Below are positions 1-8,283 of a DNA stretch of 64,000 bases, one piece after another; the first letter of the stretch is position 1, and each line of letters opens with the position of its first letter. The notes under the pieces are model-generated. The model was not told the origin of the DNA. It was given only the letters and a program-made list of their open reading frames with translations, and ran no database searches. Where the stretch lies: positions 64,001 through 128,000 of the IMG/VR virus record IMGVR_UViG_3300036766_001364; one strand, written 5' to 3'. The position numbers and the translations under genes are program-made. The stretch comes from a virus.

Positions 1-1
1 C

Positions 2-328
2 AGGCGGGCTCTCGGGATCCGTTTTTCGGCCCGGTCGAAGGCGCAGATGGCGCTATCGATGGAGTCGCGTTTCTTTGCGGGAGACGACGAGCCGGGGATC
101 ATCCTGCTCGACGACAAGCGCCAGACGGGACAGATCGTGGCCGTGAACCGCGTGCTGAAGTCTATCGAGAACGCCGAGGGGCACGGAGACTCGATGTGGT
201 CGATCGCGCTCATGATCAAGGCCGCCGACGACGGCCCGATGATCCAGCTGCTCGGGAACGTTCAAGACATGTTCAACAGGCAGAGCCAGCGCCATTCGGG
301 ACTGTTGAACCTGATGCGCGCTCGGTAG
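2..328 (+). CDS. Probable terminase large subunit, C-terminal fragment (truncated by window edge)
   Basis: The frame is open from the first bases of the window to a TAG at 326-328, so the gene starts upstream. The visible 109 residues are soluble. The segment near residue 65 (GDSMWSIALMIKAADD) resembles the acidic helix that closes the RNase H-like nuclease domain of large terminases (consensus D followed by a short hydrophobic helix). A position a few genes upstream of a portal gene fits the usual terminase-portal order. There is no ATPase domain in view, so this is an inference from a short match and the neighbourhood. It could instead be another DNA-packaging or unknown protein. Confidence 0.4.
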   Translation, partial: RRALGIRFSARSKAQMALSMESRFFAGDDEPGIILLDDKRQTGQIVAVNRVLKSIENAEGHGDSMWSIALMIKAADDGPMIQLLGNVQDMFNRQSQRHSGLLNLMRAR

Positions 329-360
329 GTTTCTGGGAGACCTCGGTCTGGCAGTACTAT
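328..360 (+). promoter_or_regulatory. Putative phage promoter, GGTTTC-N21-TACTAT
   Basis: GGTTTC at 328-333 and TACTAT at 355-360, directly after a stop codon and 17 nt before the TTG start at 378. It is one member of a family of similar sites in this window, and the only one tested here by eye. Confidence 0.5.
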
Positions 361-377
361 CAAGGGGAGGTGTCGCG

Positions 378-596
378 TTGCCCGTATACATCAACCGCGT
401 TCGCCCGCTCGATTACGCGACGTCGGTGAGGCAGAAAGCGCGCGCGAAGGCCGAACGTTACGAGGACCTCAAGCGTGGATTCGAGGACTGGGCGAGGCAG
501 GAGAACAAGACGGACGGCGAGATCGCCGATGGCCTTAAGACGCTAGACGACCTCATCGCGTACTGGTGCGAGCAGGCAGAGACCGGCGAGCGATGA
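378..596 (+). CDS. Small hypothetical protein
   Basis: 72 residues, mostly helical and charged. The TTG start at 378 is chosen because a strong GGGGAGG ribosome-binding site lies 7 nt upstream (364-370). It is the first gene after a putative promoter and its stop overlaps the next start (ATGA at 593-596), so it belongs to the portal operon. The position between terminase and portal suggests a packaging or head accessory role, but I recognise no family. Confidence 0.65.
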   Translation: MPVYINRVRPLDYATSVRQKARAKAERYEDLKRGFEDWARQENKTDGEIADGLKTLDDLIAYWCEQAETGER

Positions 597-841
597 CTTT
601 TCCAGGGATGTTTTCGCCGTTCTCGACGCCCACGAACCTCCTGTCGATGACCGAGGACGAGTTCGCCGAAACGCTGAAGGAAGGGGGCTGGTCGGAACAC
701 GCGATCGGTCTTGAACTCGCCGACCTGCGCCGATATCGGGACGCGATCGCCCCGCGTCCTAAGGAAGATTCTGGCCCAATCGAGACGAACGAAGTGCTGC
801 TCGACGCGATGTCTCGACGGCGCGTGAGGAGGTCTCCGTAG
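593..841 (+). CDS. Small hypothetical protein
   Basis: About 82 residues. The ATG at 593 overlaps the upstream stop (ATGA), and the stop TAG at 839-841 shares its last base with the GTG of the next gene, so translation is likely coupled through the operon. The chain is rich in acidic helix (SMTEDEFAETLKEGGWSEH) and has no cysteines or membrane segment. Small proteins of this kind between terminase and portal are common in phages, but no function can be assigned. Confidence 0.65.
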   Translation: MTFPGMFSPFSTPTNLLSMTEDEFAETLKEGGWSEHAIGLELADLRRYRDAIAPRPKEDSGPIETNEVLLDAMSRRRVRRSP

Positions 842-1167
842 TGGCGCTCAAGCTCAGCGGATACACGCGCGTCGAGCGTGGGTTCGACGCGCTTCGCCTC
901 TCTGCAGACTACATCGCGGTCACAGAGGAGCTCGAGCGCGCGATGGACTTTGGCGTGGTCCTGCCGTCGCGCGGAAACGCGACCGTGGGCGTCGTCGACC
1001 GCGTCGCGCCGATGGTCGAGGAGATGTTCGGCGTCGCCGAGGGAGACCGCGTGCTCTTCTCAGAGTGGCAGGGTGGGCGCTGGGCGTTCCTCGATCCGAG
1101 CCGATCAGACGGCGAGAAGCGCTGCCTCATCATGTCGAGCGAGTACATCCTGGCGAAGCTGGAGTAA
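841..1167 (+). CDS. Cpn10/GroES-like small protein (tentative)
   Basis: 108 residues, GTG start overlapping the previous stop by one base. The order of features resembles the Cpn10 fold: a GVVLP-like strand (residues 38-42), GVVDRVAP, then GDRVLFSEW (near residues 69-77) and a C-terminal EYILAKLE that closely matches the usual GroES ending. The mobile-loop region is short and not clearly recognisable. In known phages Cpn10 relatives help fold capsid proteins with host GroEL; here the gene sits just before the portal. A second Cpn10-like protein lies at 6103. The call is by motif order only. Confidence 0.4.
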   Translation: MALKLSGYTRVERGFDALRLSADYIAVTEELERAMDFGVVLPSRGNATVGVVDRVAPMVEEMFGVAEGDRVLFSEWQGGRWAFLDPSRSDGEKRCLIMSSEYILAKLE

Positions 1168-1173
1168 CGCGCG

Positions 1174-4100
1174 ATGCCGACGGTCCTCGAACGCTTTGTC
1201 GACGCGATGATCGGTCCGCGATCGAGCCAGGTACAGAAGGCGCGGGTCGCCGACCCCTCGGATCTCGGCGGCTTCCTCGAGTCGACGATCAAACTCGGCG
1301 GACCAAACGCGTTCCACGCGACGATCGTCAAAGACTTCATGGAGAAGCAGCAATACGACCAGTCAGCGTTCGGCCAGATGATCAACATGTCGCGCAGCGC
1401 GACCGTGCTCTCGTCGAGCGGTGGGATGGTCGGGATCAATGACTACGGGGTCAAGGGACGCCGCCAATACGCCGCCGAGCGCCGTCGCCTCCTCGACCTG
1501 TACACGATCGTCTTGAACAACGGAGACATCCGCACCGCGGTCACGCATCTGCGCAACGAGATCTTCCGGCGCGGCCTCGAATGGGAGCCGGCATTCGAGT
1601 ACAAGTGCGATCTCTGCGACGAGACGTACACCGAAAAAGAGGCCAAGCGCATGAAGAAGCGGTGCGCCTGTCCAGAGTTTGAAGAGTACGCCGAGAAGCA
1701 CGAGCTCCAGGGAGACGACGCCGAGGGCTACCCGCTGCGGCGTCCCGACAAGAATGAGATCAAGAAGTTCGACAAGTTCCTCGACCGCGCAAATTACTTC
1801 GACCAGTCGTTTGAATCGATCCTCCGGATGGGAGAAGACGACATTAATGTTGTTGACGATGCGTTCATCTACCTGCGCAAGCACTACTGGACTGACGAAG
1901 AGATCATGTCGCGGGCCGAGGAAGACCCGTTCGACGACGCGTCCGAGCCGCGGTCCGAGGTCCTGCAGATCTTCAGGCTCGACCCCACGCTCATTGAATT
2001 CGACATGGATTCGCGCGGGATCCCCGGGCAGGCGCACCACGTGTGCGTCGTGCACCGCGACGAGCTGCTCACCGTCCCCTACGGCGAGGGCTGGGACGCG
2101 AAGTGGCGCGGGGTATGTCCAGACTGTGGGCTGCAGACGTACCCAGTCTACTACAAATACAGCGAACAGCAGTCGGGCACGATGGGCGCGAGCCGCCCGA
2201 TCGTGCTCTACCTCACGCGCGACGAGGTCATTCACTGGTCGCGCTACACCCCGTGCTACGACTTCAAGACCGAGGTCATGACCAGGAACGGTTGGAAGCG
2301 GATCGTGGACGTGGACGTGAATGCCGACGAAGTCGCGACGCGATCTGAAGACGGCTTCCTCGAGTGGCAGCGTCCGCTCGACAAGGTGGTGCGGCCATAC
2401 ACCGGTCCGATGTGGGTCGCGAAGACGCAGCGCGTCGACCTCGTGGTCACGCCGCACCACAGACTCTGGGTGCGAGGCGCCTACGCTGAGGAACCGGGGT
2501 ACACGCCCGTGCACGCCCACGACGAGTTCCCGTCGCATCACGTGGCCACGAAGCACCGCGAACTGGGCGAGCGCAATTCTGGATATGAGGCGCCGGTCCG
2601 CGAGAAGCTGACGACGGCCTTTGGGCTGGTCGAAGCGTACAGGGTAGACAACACCCAACGCATCTACATGTCGAACACCGCCAGATGGTCTGGGACCGAC
2701 ATAGACGAGTTCGAGATCCCAGGATACGCCGGTCCGTCGCCGCGCGCTAAGTACTTCGGGGACAGAGCGATCGCTTCGAAGACCGTCAAGATGTCAGATT
2801 GGCTCGAGTTCCTCGGGTATTTCTTGACGGGGGGTTCGTACGCGAAGTCGTCCAGCCCGTCGCGCTTGGTTGAGATCACGCAGAGCCGGACGGCTAACCC
2901 AGAGACGCGCGCGGCCATCATGAGCTGCGTCGAACGCCTCGGGCTGCGCTATTCGAGTCCCGGCGACAAGATCCATGTCTGGCACCCCGGATTGAGGCGG
3001 TATTTAGAGCAGTTCGGGCGCTCGAGGGATCGGTTCATCCCCGACGACGTCAAGCAGTTGCCAGTGCGGCGGCTCGCCGTGCTCTTCGACGCCATCATGC
3101 GCGGAGACGGACACTTCGATGAGCAGGGAAGACCAACCCTGTTCAAGTCTATTTCTCCGCGATTCCGTGACGACGTCGCCGAGATAGCGATCAAGCTTGG
3201 GTATCAAGTGGCGTTTCTTGGTGATGCTGCACTGCGGTTCGGGGTCAATCGAGAAGCTGACCTCTGCCTGAACTCCGGCACCTACGGCATGTCTCAGGAA
3301 GATCAGTCGGTGGGAGCGGTGTTCGGGCTGGAGGTCCCGAACCACGTGATGATGGTCCGCAGAAACGGAAAGACGGTGTGGTCTGGCAACACCGAGACCT
3401 ATGGGTTCAGTCCTGTCTTGAGCATCTACGAGAAGGCGCTCACGCTGATCGGGATGGACCGCTACCTGTACGACTATTTCTACGAGCGCAAGATCCCACA
3501 GGGCGCAGTGGCCGTGACGACGGACGACATCGAATCGTTCAACTCGACGAAGCAGGACGTCGAGGCGCACATGCAGCAGGACCCGCATTATATCCCGTGG
3601 GTGGCTATCGCTTCGAAGACTGGCCAGGGTCGCATGGAGTTCGTGCGGTTCGCGTACTCGCTCGACGAGCTCGACTACCTCCCCGTCAGGGACGAGATCA
3701 GGGAGCGGATCTCCGGGCTCTACGGTGTGTCGCAGCTCTGGATGTCGTCAACCGATGGCATAGGCGGACTGAATTCGGAGTCTCAGCAGCTCACGGTCAT
3801 GAGTCGCGTCGTCGAGGGCGCACAGCGCAGCTATCACGTGGACGTGTTCCCGAAGCTCGAGACCGCGCTGCACGTGCACGATTGGCACCTCAGGATCAAG
3901 ACCCCCGAGGAGTCTAACGAACTGATCACGCTGCAGATCAGGCAGACCAAGGCGGCGATCGCGCAGTCCATGGCGGGAATGGGGTTCGGCGTCGAATACG
4001 ACTCAGAGGAGGACGAGTTCATCTTCAGCGGGCGCGTGCTGTCGATGGAGGAGCAGCAGAAGCAACAGATGGCGCAGGCGAGCCCGTTCGATCCCGGCGG

Positions 4101-4320
4101 GGGCGGCCAGCCGCCGAACGCGCCAGGCGCCCAACCGTCGGCCCAGGCGGCTCCCATGGCAGCGGCCAACGGGAACGCCGGACGCGGGTATGGCGCGATG
4201 GGCGGAGGGTTCGGCGCGCAGCAGAACGCGCGCGGGACGGGGATGGTACCCACGGCCGGACGCCCGGCGATGCGCACCGCCATGCAGCAGGTCAGAGATC
4301 GTGGCCAGCGACCCACATGA
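1174..4320 (+). CDS. Phage portal protein interrupted by a LAGLIDADG intein
   Basis: 1048 codons. The exteins (residues 1-360 and 740-1048, about 669 residues after splicing) form a large portal: the ring through which DNA enters the head. Support is the position before the MuF gene, the segment TETYGFSPVLSIYEKAL after the junction, and the glycine/proline/glutamine-rich C-terminal tail typical of portals. The N-extein carries two cysteine pairs (CDLCDE..CAC near residues 145-170 and a CPDCG near 318) that could bind zinc, which is unusual for a portal. The intein begins at Cys361 and ends at Asn739 with Thr as the +1 residue. Start ATG 1174 has a GGAG upstream. Confidence 0.85.
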   Translation: MPTVLERFVDAMIGPRSSQVQKARVADPSDLGGFLESTIKLGGPNAFHATIVKDFMEKQQYDQSAFGQMINMSRSATVLSSSGGMVGINDYGVKGRRQYAAERRRLLDLYTIVLNNGDIRTAVTHLRNEIFRRGLEWEPAFEYKCDLCDETYTEKEAKRMKKRCACPEFEEYAEKHELQGDDAEGYPLRRPDKNEIKKFDKFLDRANYFDQSFESILRMGEDDINVVDDAFIYLRKHYWTDEEIMSRAEEDPFDDASEPRSEVLQIFRLDPTLIEFDMDSRGIPGQAHHVCVVHRDELLTVPYGEGWDAKWRGVCPDCGLQTYPVYYKYSEQQSGTMGASRPIVLYLTRDEVIHWSRYTPCYDFKTEVMTRNGWKRIVDVDVNADEVATRSEDGFLEWQRPLDKVVRPYTGPMWVAKTQRVDLVVTPHHRLWVRGAYAEEPGYTPVHAHDEFPSHHVATKHRELGERNSGYEAPVREKLTTAFGLVEAYRVDNTQRIYMSNTARWSGTDIDEFEIPGYAGPSPRAKYFGDRAIASKTVKMSDWLEFLGYFLTGGSYAKSSSPSRLVEITQSRTANPETRAAIMSCVERLGLRYSSPGDKIHVWHPGLRRYLEQFGRSRDRFIPDDVKQLPVRRLAVLFDAIMRGDGHFDEQGRPTLFKSISPRFRDDVAEIAIKLGYQVAFLGDAALRFGVNREADLCLNSGTYGMSQEDQSVGAVFGLEVPNHVMMVRRNGKTVWSGNTETYGFSPVLSIYEKALTLIGMDRYLYDYFYERKIPQGAVAVTTDDIESFNSTKQDVEAHMQQDPHYIPWVAIASKTGQGRMEFVRFAYSLDELDYLPVRDEIRERISGLYGVSQLWMSSTDGIGGLNSESQQLTVMSRVVEGAQRSYHVDVFPKLETALHVHDWHLRIKTPEESNELITLQIRQTKAAIAQSMAGMGFGVEYDSEEDEFIFSGRVLSMEEQQKQQMAQASPFDPGGGGQPPNAPGAQPSAQAAPMAAANGNAGRGYGAMGGGFGAQQNARGTGMVPTAGRPAMRTAMQQVRDRGQRPT
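2254..3390 (+). mobile_element. Intein with LAGLIDADG homing endonuclease, in the portal gene
   Basis: 379 residues. Starts CYDFKTEVMTRNGWKRI with Cys1; the block B region reads VVTPHHRLWV; it ends VWSGN before Thr+1, so the penultimate residue is Gly rather than the usual His. Two LAGLIDADG helices are visible inside: LEFLGYFLTGGSY and RRLAVLFDAIMRGDGHF. Established knowledge: such elements self-splice from the protein and their endonuclease copies the gene into intein-less alleles. The flanks rejoin to a continuous portal segment. Confidence 0.85.
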
Positions 4321-4927
4321 GCTGGTCTTCGCCGACGAGCGCGATCCTCTCATTGGAGAGCTCGCTGATGGATGGTCGCCGAAGCGGATCGGCGTGTGTT
4401 CCGACGGGAGCCGCTGGGTCATCAGGCCGACCATCGCCGAATACTCGGTCTATCGACTGTCAGAGAGGCTCGACATGAGCGTGATCCCAGAGACGCGACG
4501 TTTCAGGGGCGGCTCTGCCCAGCGGCTCGTCGACGGAGCGCTGACCGCGCACGCCCTCGACGGCGACCTCTACGAAGCGGTGAGGACGCCCGTCGCGGTC
4601 TCAGACCTCGCGTCGATCATCGCGCTCGACGTGCTCATCGGAAATGCGGATCGCCACGCGAACAACTGGCTCGTGGGCGACGACGGGAGGCTGATAGCGA
4701 TCGACAACGAGTTCAACGAGCCGACCCGCGTCATATCTCTCTATCATGCTGTCAGGCCGGCGCGACGCACAGGCATGCTCGATGACGCGGAGCACGCTCC
4801 CGCGCTTATCGCGGCGATCCGCGAGCGCTTCAAGCGCGCCGAGGAAGCGCTGGCCGTCGACCTCGCGGGACAGCGAAAAGAACTCGATGAGTGGGAGAAT
4901 GACCTCGTCGGGGGGTCTCCTCGATGA
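4301..4927 (+). CDS. HipA / PI3-4-kinase-like protein
   Basis: About 208 residues from a GTG at 4301 that overlaps the portal C-terminus; an in-frame ATG further upstream (4190) lies deep inside the portal gene and is less likely. The key motif is LDVLIGNADRHANNWLV followed by AIDNEF (roughly residues 108-135), which matches the catalytic loop and metal-binding Asp of HipA-like and phosphatidylinositol-kinase-like folds (GNxDRHxxN...D). The N-lobe is short. Its stop overlaps the next start (ATGA). Similar kinase-like genes occur near phage MuF genes, but the substrate is unknown; a modification of head proteins or a packaged effector are both possible. Confidence 0.55.
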   Translation: MASDPHELVFADERDPLIGELADGWSPKRIGVCSDGSRWVIRPTIAEYSVYRLSERLDMSVIPETRRFRGGSAQRLVDGALTAHALDGDLYEAVRTPVAVSDLASIIALDVLIGNADRHANNWLVGDDGRLIAIDNEFNEPTRVISLYHAVRPARRTGMLDDAEHAPALIAAIRERFKRAEEALAVDLAGQRKELDEWENDLVGGSPR

Positions 4928-5703
4928 CTGAGAAGCAGCTCAAGGACTCGCAGATGCAGGTCATCAAGGAGATGGCCAGGTCGTGGACGGCAGCCGTCCA
5001 GGAGATGCTCGAGCGCTGGTATCAGATGGCTAGGGGCGGGCTGGTCAGGCTGAGCGACGCGGTCGGCGAGATGCGCGCGATCTTGGGGGAATGGCCCGAG
5101 CGCGTCTACGCGACGGTCGCGGGGCTCATCGACAGGATGTTCAGCGACAGCTACCGAGATGGCGCGTCTGCCGCCGAGGTCGAGGCATGGGGGATGGGGC
5201 CTTCTGAGGGCCAGGCGCTCGCGTGGATGAAGAACAGCCCAAACGGTTTGGTGCCGGCGCTGAGGGACCTCACGAGGGGCGTCCAGAGGCGGATAGAGCG
5301 CGGGTTGTCGCGGATGGGCAGCGTGATCCCCGTGTCGAGTGCGCTCAGGCTCGCCATGGACGTCGCGTCGCGCGTCGTGTCGCGCCCCGAGCTGATCGTC
5401 AGGACGGAATCTGCCAAGGCCCGCGCGCTGGGGCGCATCTACGCGTGGGGACACGACCGGTACCGCGATCGCTATCATTACTGGTGGATCGCGATGGACG
5501 ACGATCGGACGAAGGACGTGAGCCTCCTGTTCGAGCGCGCGGGACCGTATGCGTGGCAGCAGATCAGACACCTCTGGGAGTTCGAGCACGACCAACCCCA
5601 GCTCGTGCGCAACAGGCACACGCGCGGGATGGAGATGCAGGTGTCGGCGTGGAACTGCAGGTGCACCGTGGCCAGGACTCCGCGTGGTGCCGTGGCAGTA
5701 TAA
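4924..5703 (+). CDS. MuF-like minor head protein
   Basis: 259 residues, ATGA overlap with the previous gene. The C-terminus reads VSAWNCRCTVARTPRG, the hallmark NCRC ending of the phage Mu gpF family, and the central region has the WIAMDDDRTKDVS segment usual in this family. Family knowledge: MuF proteins bind the portal inside the procapsid and help head assembly. Position immediately after the portal supports the call. The N-terminal half is helical, as expected. Confidence 0.85.
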   Translation: MTEKQLKDSQMQVIKEMARSWTAAVQEMLERWYQMARGGLVRLSDAVGEMRAILGEWPERVYATVAGLIDRMFSDSYRDGASAAEVEAWGMGPSEGQALAWMKNSPNGLVPALRDLTRGVQRRIERGLSRMGSVIPVSSALRLAMDVASRVVSRPELIVRTESAKARALGRIYAWGHDRYRDRYHYWWIAMDDDRTKDVSLLFERAGPYAWQQIRHLWEFEHDQPQLVRNRHTRGMEMQVSAWNCRCTVARTPRGAVAV

Positions 5704-5711
5704 TCTCTCCA
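5699..5711 (+). promoter_or_regulatory. TATAAT -10 with ATG 6 nt downstream (leaderless start)
   Basis: TATAAT at 5699-5704 followed by six bases and the ATG at 5711. No clear -35 is visible. The spacing would place the transcript 5' end at the start codon. Confidence 0.4.
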
Positions 5712-6106
5712 TGGCGAACATCGAAGAACGGATGATCGAGGCGTGCCTCGAGGGGATCAGGGACGTCGCCCAGCAGGCGTTCGCCGGCAGCCAGCGGAAC
5801 GTGCCCGTCCGCACGGGGCGCCTGAAGCGCTCGGGACGCGTGCAGTTCACGCGCGACGGAGCGGTCATCGTCTATTCGACGCCCTACGCAGCCGACGTTG
5901 AACTCGGTCATCTCAGGCGTCGCGTCACGGTCGCGCCGCGACTGCTGAAGGCGACGACGTCGCTCTCGAGGGGCAAGAGGATCCAGTACGCGGGATACAC
6001 CTACGTGCAGGGCGAGCGGAGGCCGAGGTATTTCGTGGGAAGGGGCGTGGACGACGCGATGCGCAGCCTGCCGAGGATCGTCGCGGGGAGGCTGTCGCGG
6101 GCATGA
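5711..6106 (+). CDS. Head-tail joining / tail completion protein (HK97 gp10-like)
   Basis: 131 residues. The ATG at 5711 is preferred over more upstream starts because they overlap MuF deeply. The pattern NVPVRTGRLKRSGRV, then VIVYSTPYAADVELGH and a C-terminal RYFVGRGVDDAM, is characteristic of the HK97 gp10-like family, which joins head and tail. It follows MuF directly and its stop overlaps the next start. A TATAAT 6 nt upstream suggests it can also be made from its own leaderless mRNA. Confidence 0.8.
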   Translation: MANIEERMIEACLEGIRDVAQQAFAGSQRNVPVRTGRLKRSGRVQFTRDGAVIVYSTPYAADVELGHLRRRVTVAPRLLKATTSLSRGKRIQYAGYTYVQGERRPRYFVGRGVDDAMRSLPRIVAGRLSRA

Positions 6107-6417
6107 CGTCGCCGACTGGGATCGCGGGCGCCAGGCGGGCGCTCGCGAGGAACAACTACGTGTCAGTCATAGTCGACCAGCCAGAGGAAGTCGTCACCGG
6201 GAGGCACGGGATCGTGGTGCCGCCGAGGCAGGACCATCGCTTCAAGGCGACGGGCGTCGTCGAGTCCGTCGGACAGACGTGTCGAGTGCCCGAGCTGCGA
6301 CCGGGGATCCGAGTGTTATTCCCGCCGTACGGGGTCGGCAAGCGGACCGTCGTGGACAGGATCGAGCGCGTCGCGCTCCTCGATTGGGAGATCATCGGCT
6401 GGTTCGACGAGGGCTGA
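6103..6417 (+). CDS. Cpn10-like / small beta-barrel protein (tentative)
   Basis: 104 residues with ATGA overlap to the previous gene. The core HGIVVPPRQDHRF, GVVESVG, GIRVLFPPYGVGKRTV follows the strand order of Cpn10 proteins (IVLP, GxVxAVG, GDRVLF..Y). There is no typical mobile loop. Its place right after a head-tail joining protein means it could also be a small neck or stopper protein with a beta-barrel fold. It is the second protein of this type near the portal, after the one at 841. Confidence 0.4.
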   Translation: MTSPTGIAGARRALARNNYVSVIVDQPEEVVTGRHGIVVPPRQDHRFKATGVVESVGQTCRVPELRPGIRVLFPPYGVGKRTVVDRIERVALLDWEIIGWFDEG

Positions 6418-6418
6418 C

Positions 6419-6913
6419 GTGGTCGGAATCCCCGAGCAGACGTCGCCCATCCACCTCATCCAAGAGGACTACATCGGCCAGCCGTGGCCAGTGCTCGTCG
6501 CCTCGATAATGTTGAATCGCACCAGTCACGTGCAGGTGCGCCCGGTCCTGGCGCTGTTCTTGCGGCGCTGGCCAGCGCCGGATGGCCTCAGCGAAGTCGA
6601 CGCGCCCGAGCTCACAGACATGATCAGGACGCTCGGCTTCCAGAACGTGAGGGCGCGTCGGCTCATCGATCTCGCCAAGGTCGTCTCTCCCGTGCTCCCG
6701 TGTACTATAATAGTGGATACGTTACCGGGGGTCGGAAGGTACGTCAGGGACGCATACACTCTCTTCGTGAAGCGTGAGCTCGTCCAGGGCGTCTCAGACG
6801 AGAAGCTTCGGCGATACGTGGAATGGACAAATGGATTTATCTCAGAGGACGATGCGGGGGAGGGGTCCCGATCCGGACTGGCACAAGAATCGATTGCTTC
6901 GCACGGTCGCTAA
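6419..6913 (+). CDS. MBD4-like HhH-GPD DNA glycosylase
   Basis: 164 residues from a GTG at 6419, one base after the previous stop. Reads like the C-terminal glycosylase domain of MBD4: IQEDYIGQPWPVLVASIMLNRTS at the N-terminus, FLRRWP, ELTDMIRTLGFQNVRARRL, then the helix-hairpin-helix LPGVGRYVRDAYTLF with the catalytic Asp (RDAY, matching NDSY in MBD4), and a KLRRYVEW tail. Family knowledge: MBD4 removes thymine or uracil opposite guanine, especially at methylated CpG. In a phage it may repair deaminated bases or act on modified host DNA. The gene lacks the endonuclease III iron-sulphur cluster cysteines. Confidence 0.7.
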   Translation: MVGIPEQTSPIHLIQEDYIGQPWPVLVASIMLNRTSHVQVRPVLALFLRRWPAPDGLSEVDAPELTDMIRTLGFQNVRARRLIDLAKVVSPVLPCTIIVDTLPGVGRYVRDAYTLFVKRELVQGVSDEKLRRYVEWTNGFISEDDAGEGSRSGLAQESIASHGR

Positions 6914-7160
6914 GCGCGGCAAGCGCGCGACGCTGCGGATAGAGCCCGATCACGGTGGGCTGGTGGATATCCTGGGATCGACGCAGCCGCTCGCTCGGTT
7001 CGTGTACCGCGACGAGTCGTTCGCGGTGATCGACGTCCCGCCCGGAGTCATCCAGGTCTATCGCATCGACAAAGTCATGGGGGTCAACCACCTGATCGTC
7101 GAATTCATGCTCGAGTACCTAAAAGAAGAATCAGATGCCGCGCATGCCGACGGCGACTGA
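6852..7160 (+). CDS. Hypothetical protein
   Basis: About 102 residues from the ATG at 6852, with an AGAGG 5 nt upstream; it overlaps the end of the glycosylase gene. Basic N-terminus followed by a compact alpha/beta region (ATLRIEPDHGGLVDIL...FAVIDVPPGVIQVYRIDKV). Its end overlaps the J-domain gene start at 7135. I do not recognise the family; the layout says it is co-translated with the glycosylase and J-domain genes. Confidence 0.55.
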   Translation: MRGRGPDPDWHKNRLLRTVAKRGKRATLRIEPDHGGLVDILGSTQPLARFVYRDESFAVIDVPPGVIQVYRIDKVMGVNHLIVEFMLEYLKEESDAAHADGD

Positions 7161-8262
7161 TCCCGAGCTCGACAACGCGATGGAGCGGCTCTCCAAGGCG
7201 AAGTGCGCCGAAGACGTCTTCGGAGCGTTTTTTGGAGGCAAGCACGCGACGCTGTTAGACGTGAGACGCGTCTATCGGCGCCTCGCCAAGGTCGCGCACC
7301 CAGACAGGTACCCGTCTCCCGGCGACCGCGAGGTCGCGACCGCGGCCTTCAAACTGTTGGACGCGTTCTGGCAGACAGCGCAGCGCAGGATCGAGAGCGG
7401 GATGTACGGGTCTCCGATCGTCGCTGTGATCAGCACTCGCCGACGGCGATACGAGGTGGGGTCGCGCATCGCGCGCGGCGACATCGCCGACGTATATGGG
7501 TGCGCGTATGCCGATGACGCGGGCGTCGCGACTGGGATCATCAAGGTCGCGCGCAGCGGCGTTGACAATGATCTCATGGCGAACGAGGCGCGCGTGCTCA
7601 AGATGATCGAGACGCAGACGGCCGACGTCGGACTGCGCGCATACGCGCCTTGCGTCGTTGAGTCGTTCGGGTACAGCGACGGCAAACAGCCGGTCAGGCA
7701 GGCCACCGTGTTCGCGGCGATCGACGGACTGCGGACGCTGATGGACGTGCGCTGCCAGTATCCAGACGGGATCGACCCCAAACACGCAGCCTGGATGTGG
7801 ACGAGGCTCCTGATCGCCCTCGACGTCGCGCACGCTATCGGGGTCGTCCACGGATCGGTGATCCCACCGCATGTCCTGATCCATCCCGCCGAGCACGGGC
7901 TCGTCCTCGTGGACTGGACCAACGCGACGCGCGATCCCGAGGCGAGCGGCGAGAGGGTGAAGGCGATCAGCTCAGAATACGAGAGCTGGTATCCACGCGA
8001 GACGATCGCCGGGGAAGCGCCGACGCCGGGGATGGACATCCTCATGGGCGCGCGCTGCATGATCTACCTGCTCGGGGGAGACCCCGTGGAAGGGACGCTG
8101 CCGGACAGAGTCCCGCCCAAGCTGAAAAATTTCTTCAGGGCATGCATGTTCGAGAGCTCGCGCATGCGGCCGCAGGACGCCGGGAAGCTCCGTGAGGAGT
8201 TCCACGAGCTCATCGAACTGCTGTGGGGGAAGCGGAAGTTCATCGCTTTCTCCATGGCCTAA
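7135..8262 (+). CDS. J-domain protein fused to a kinase-like (probably pseudokinase) domain
   Basis: 375 residues. Residues about 40-75 form a J domain with the essential motif as HPDRYPS (HPD intact), so it should stimulate an Hsp70 ATPase. The rest follows the protein-kinase fold: YEVGSRIARGDIADVYGC as a glycine loop, IIKVAR as the beta-3 Lys, an alpha-C NEARVLKMIE, then VVHGSVIPPHVLI in place of the catalytic HRDxxPxNxL and LVDWTN in place of DFG. The catalytic-loop Asp is Ser, so phosphotransfer is doubtful although the metal-binding Asp remains. The next gene encodes a VWA protein, and kinase-VWA pairs are known from TerY-P-type stress modules. Likely role: chaperone recruitment or scaffolding; inferred. 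Confidence 0.7.
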   Translation: MPRMPTATDPELDNAMERLSKAKCAEDVFGAFFGGKHATLLDVRRVYRRLAKVAHPDRYPSPGDREVATAAFKLLDAFWQTAQRRIESGMYGSPIVAVISTRRRRYEVGSRIARGDIADVYGCAYADDAGVATGIIKVARSGVDNDLMANEARVLKMIETQTADVGLRAYAPCVVESFGYSDGKQPVRQATVFAAIDGLRTLMDVRCQYPDGIDPKHAAWMWTRLLIALDVAHAIGVVHGSVIPPHVLIHPAEHGLVLVDWTNATRDPEASGERVKAISSEYESWYPRETIAGEAPTPGMDILMGARCMIYLLGGDPVEGTLPDRVPPKLKNFFRACMFESSRMRPQDAGKLREEFHELIELLWGKRKFIAFSMA

Positions 8263-8283
8263 AGCAGGAAAGAGGTACAGGAC

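Noticed and set aside
1363-2658. Minus-strand frame of 431 codons across the portal gene
   Set aside because: Antisense to the portal and intein, whose motifs are clear in the + frame.
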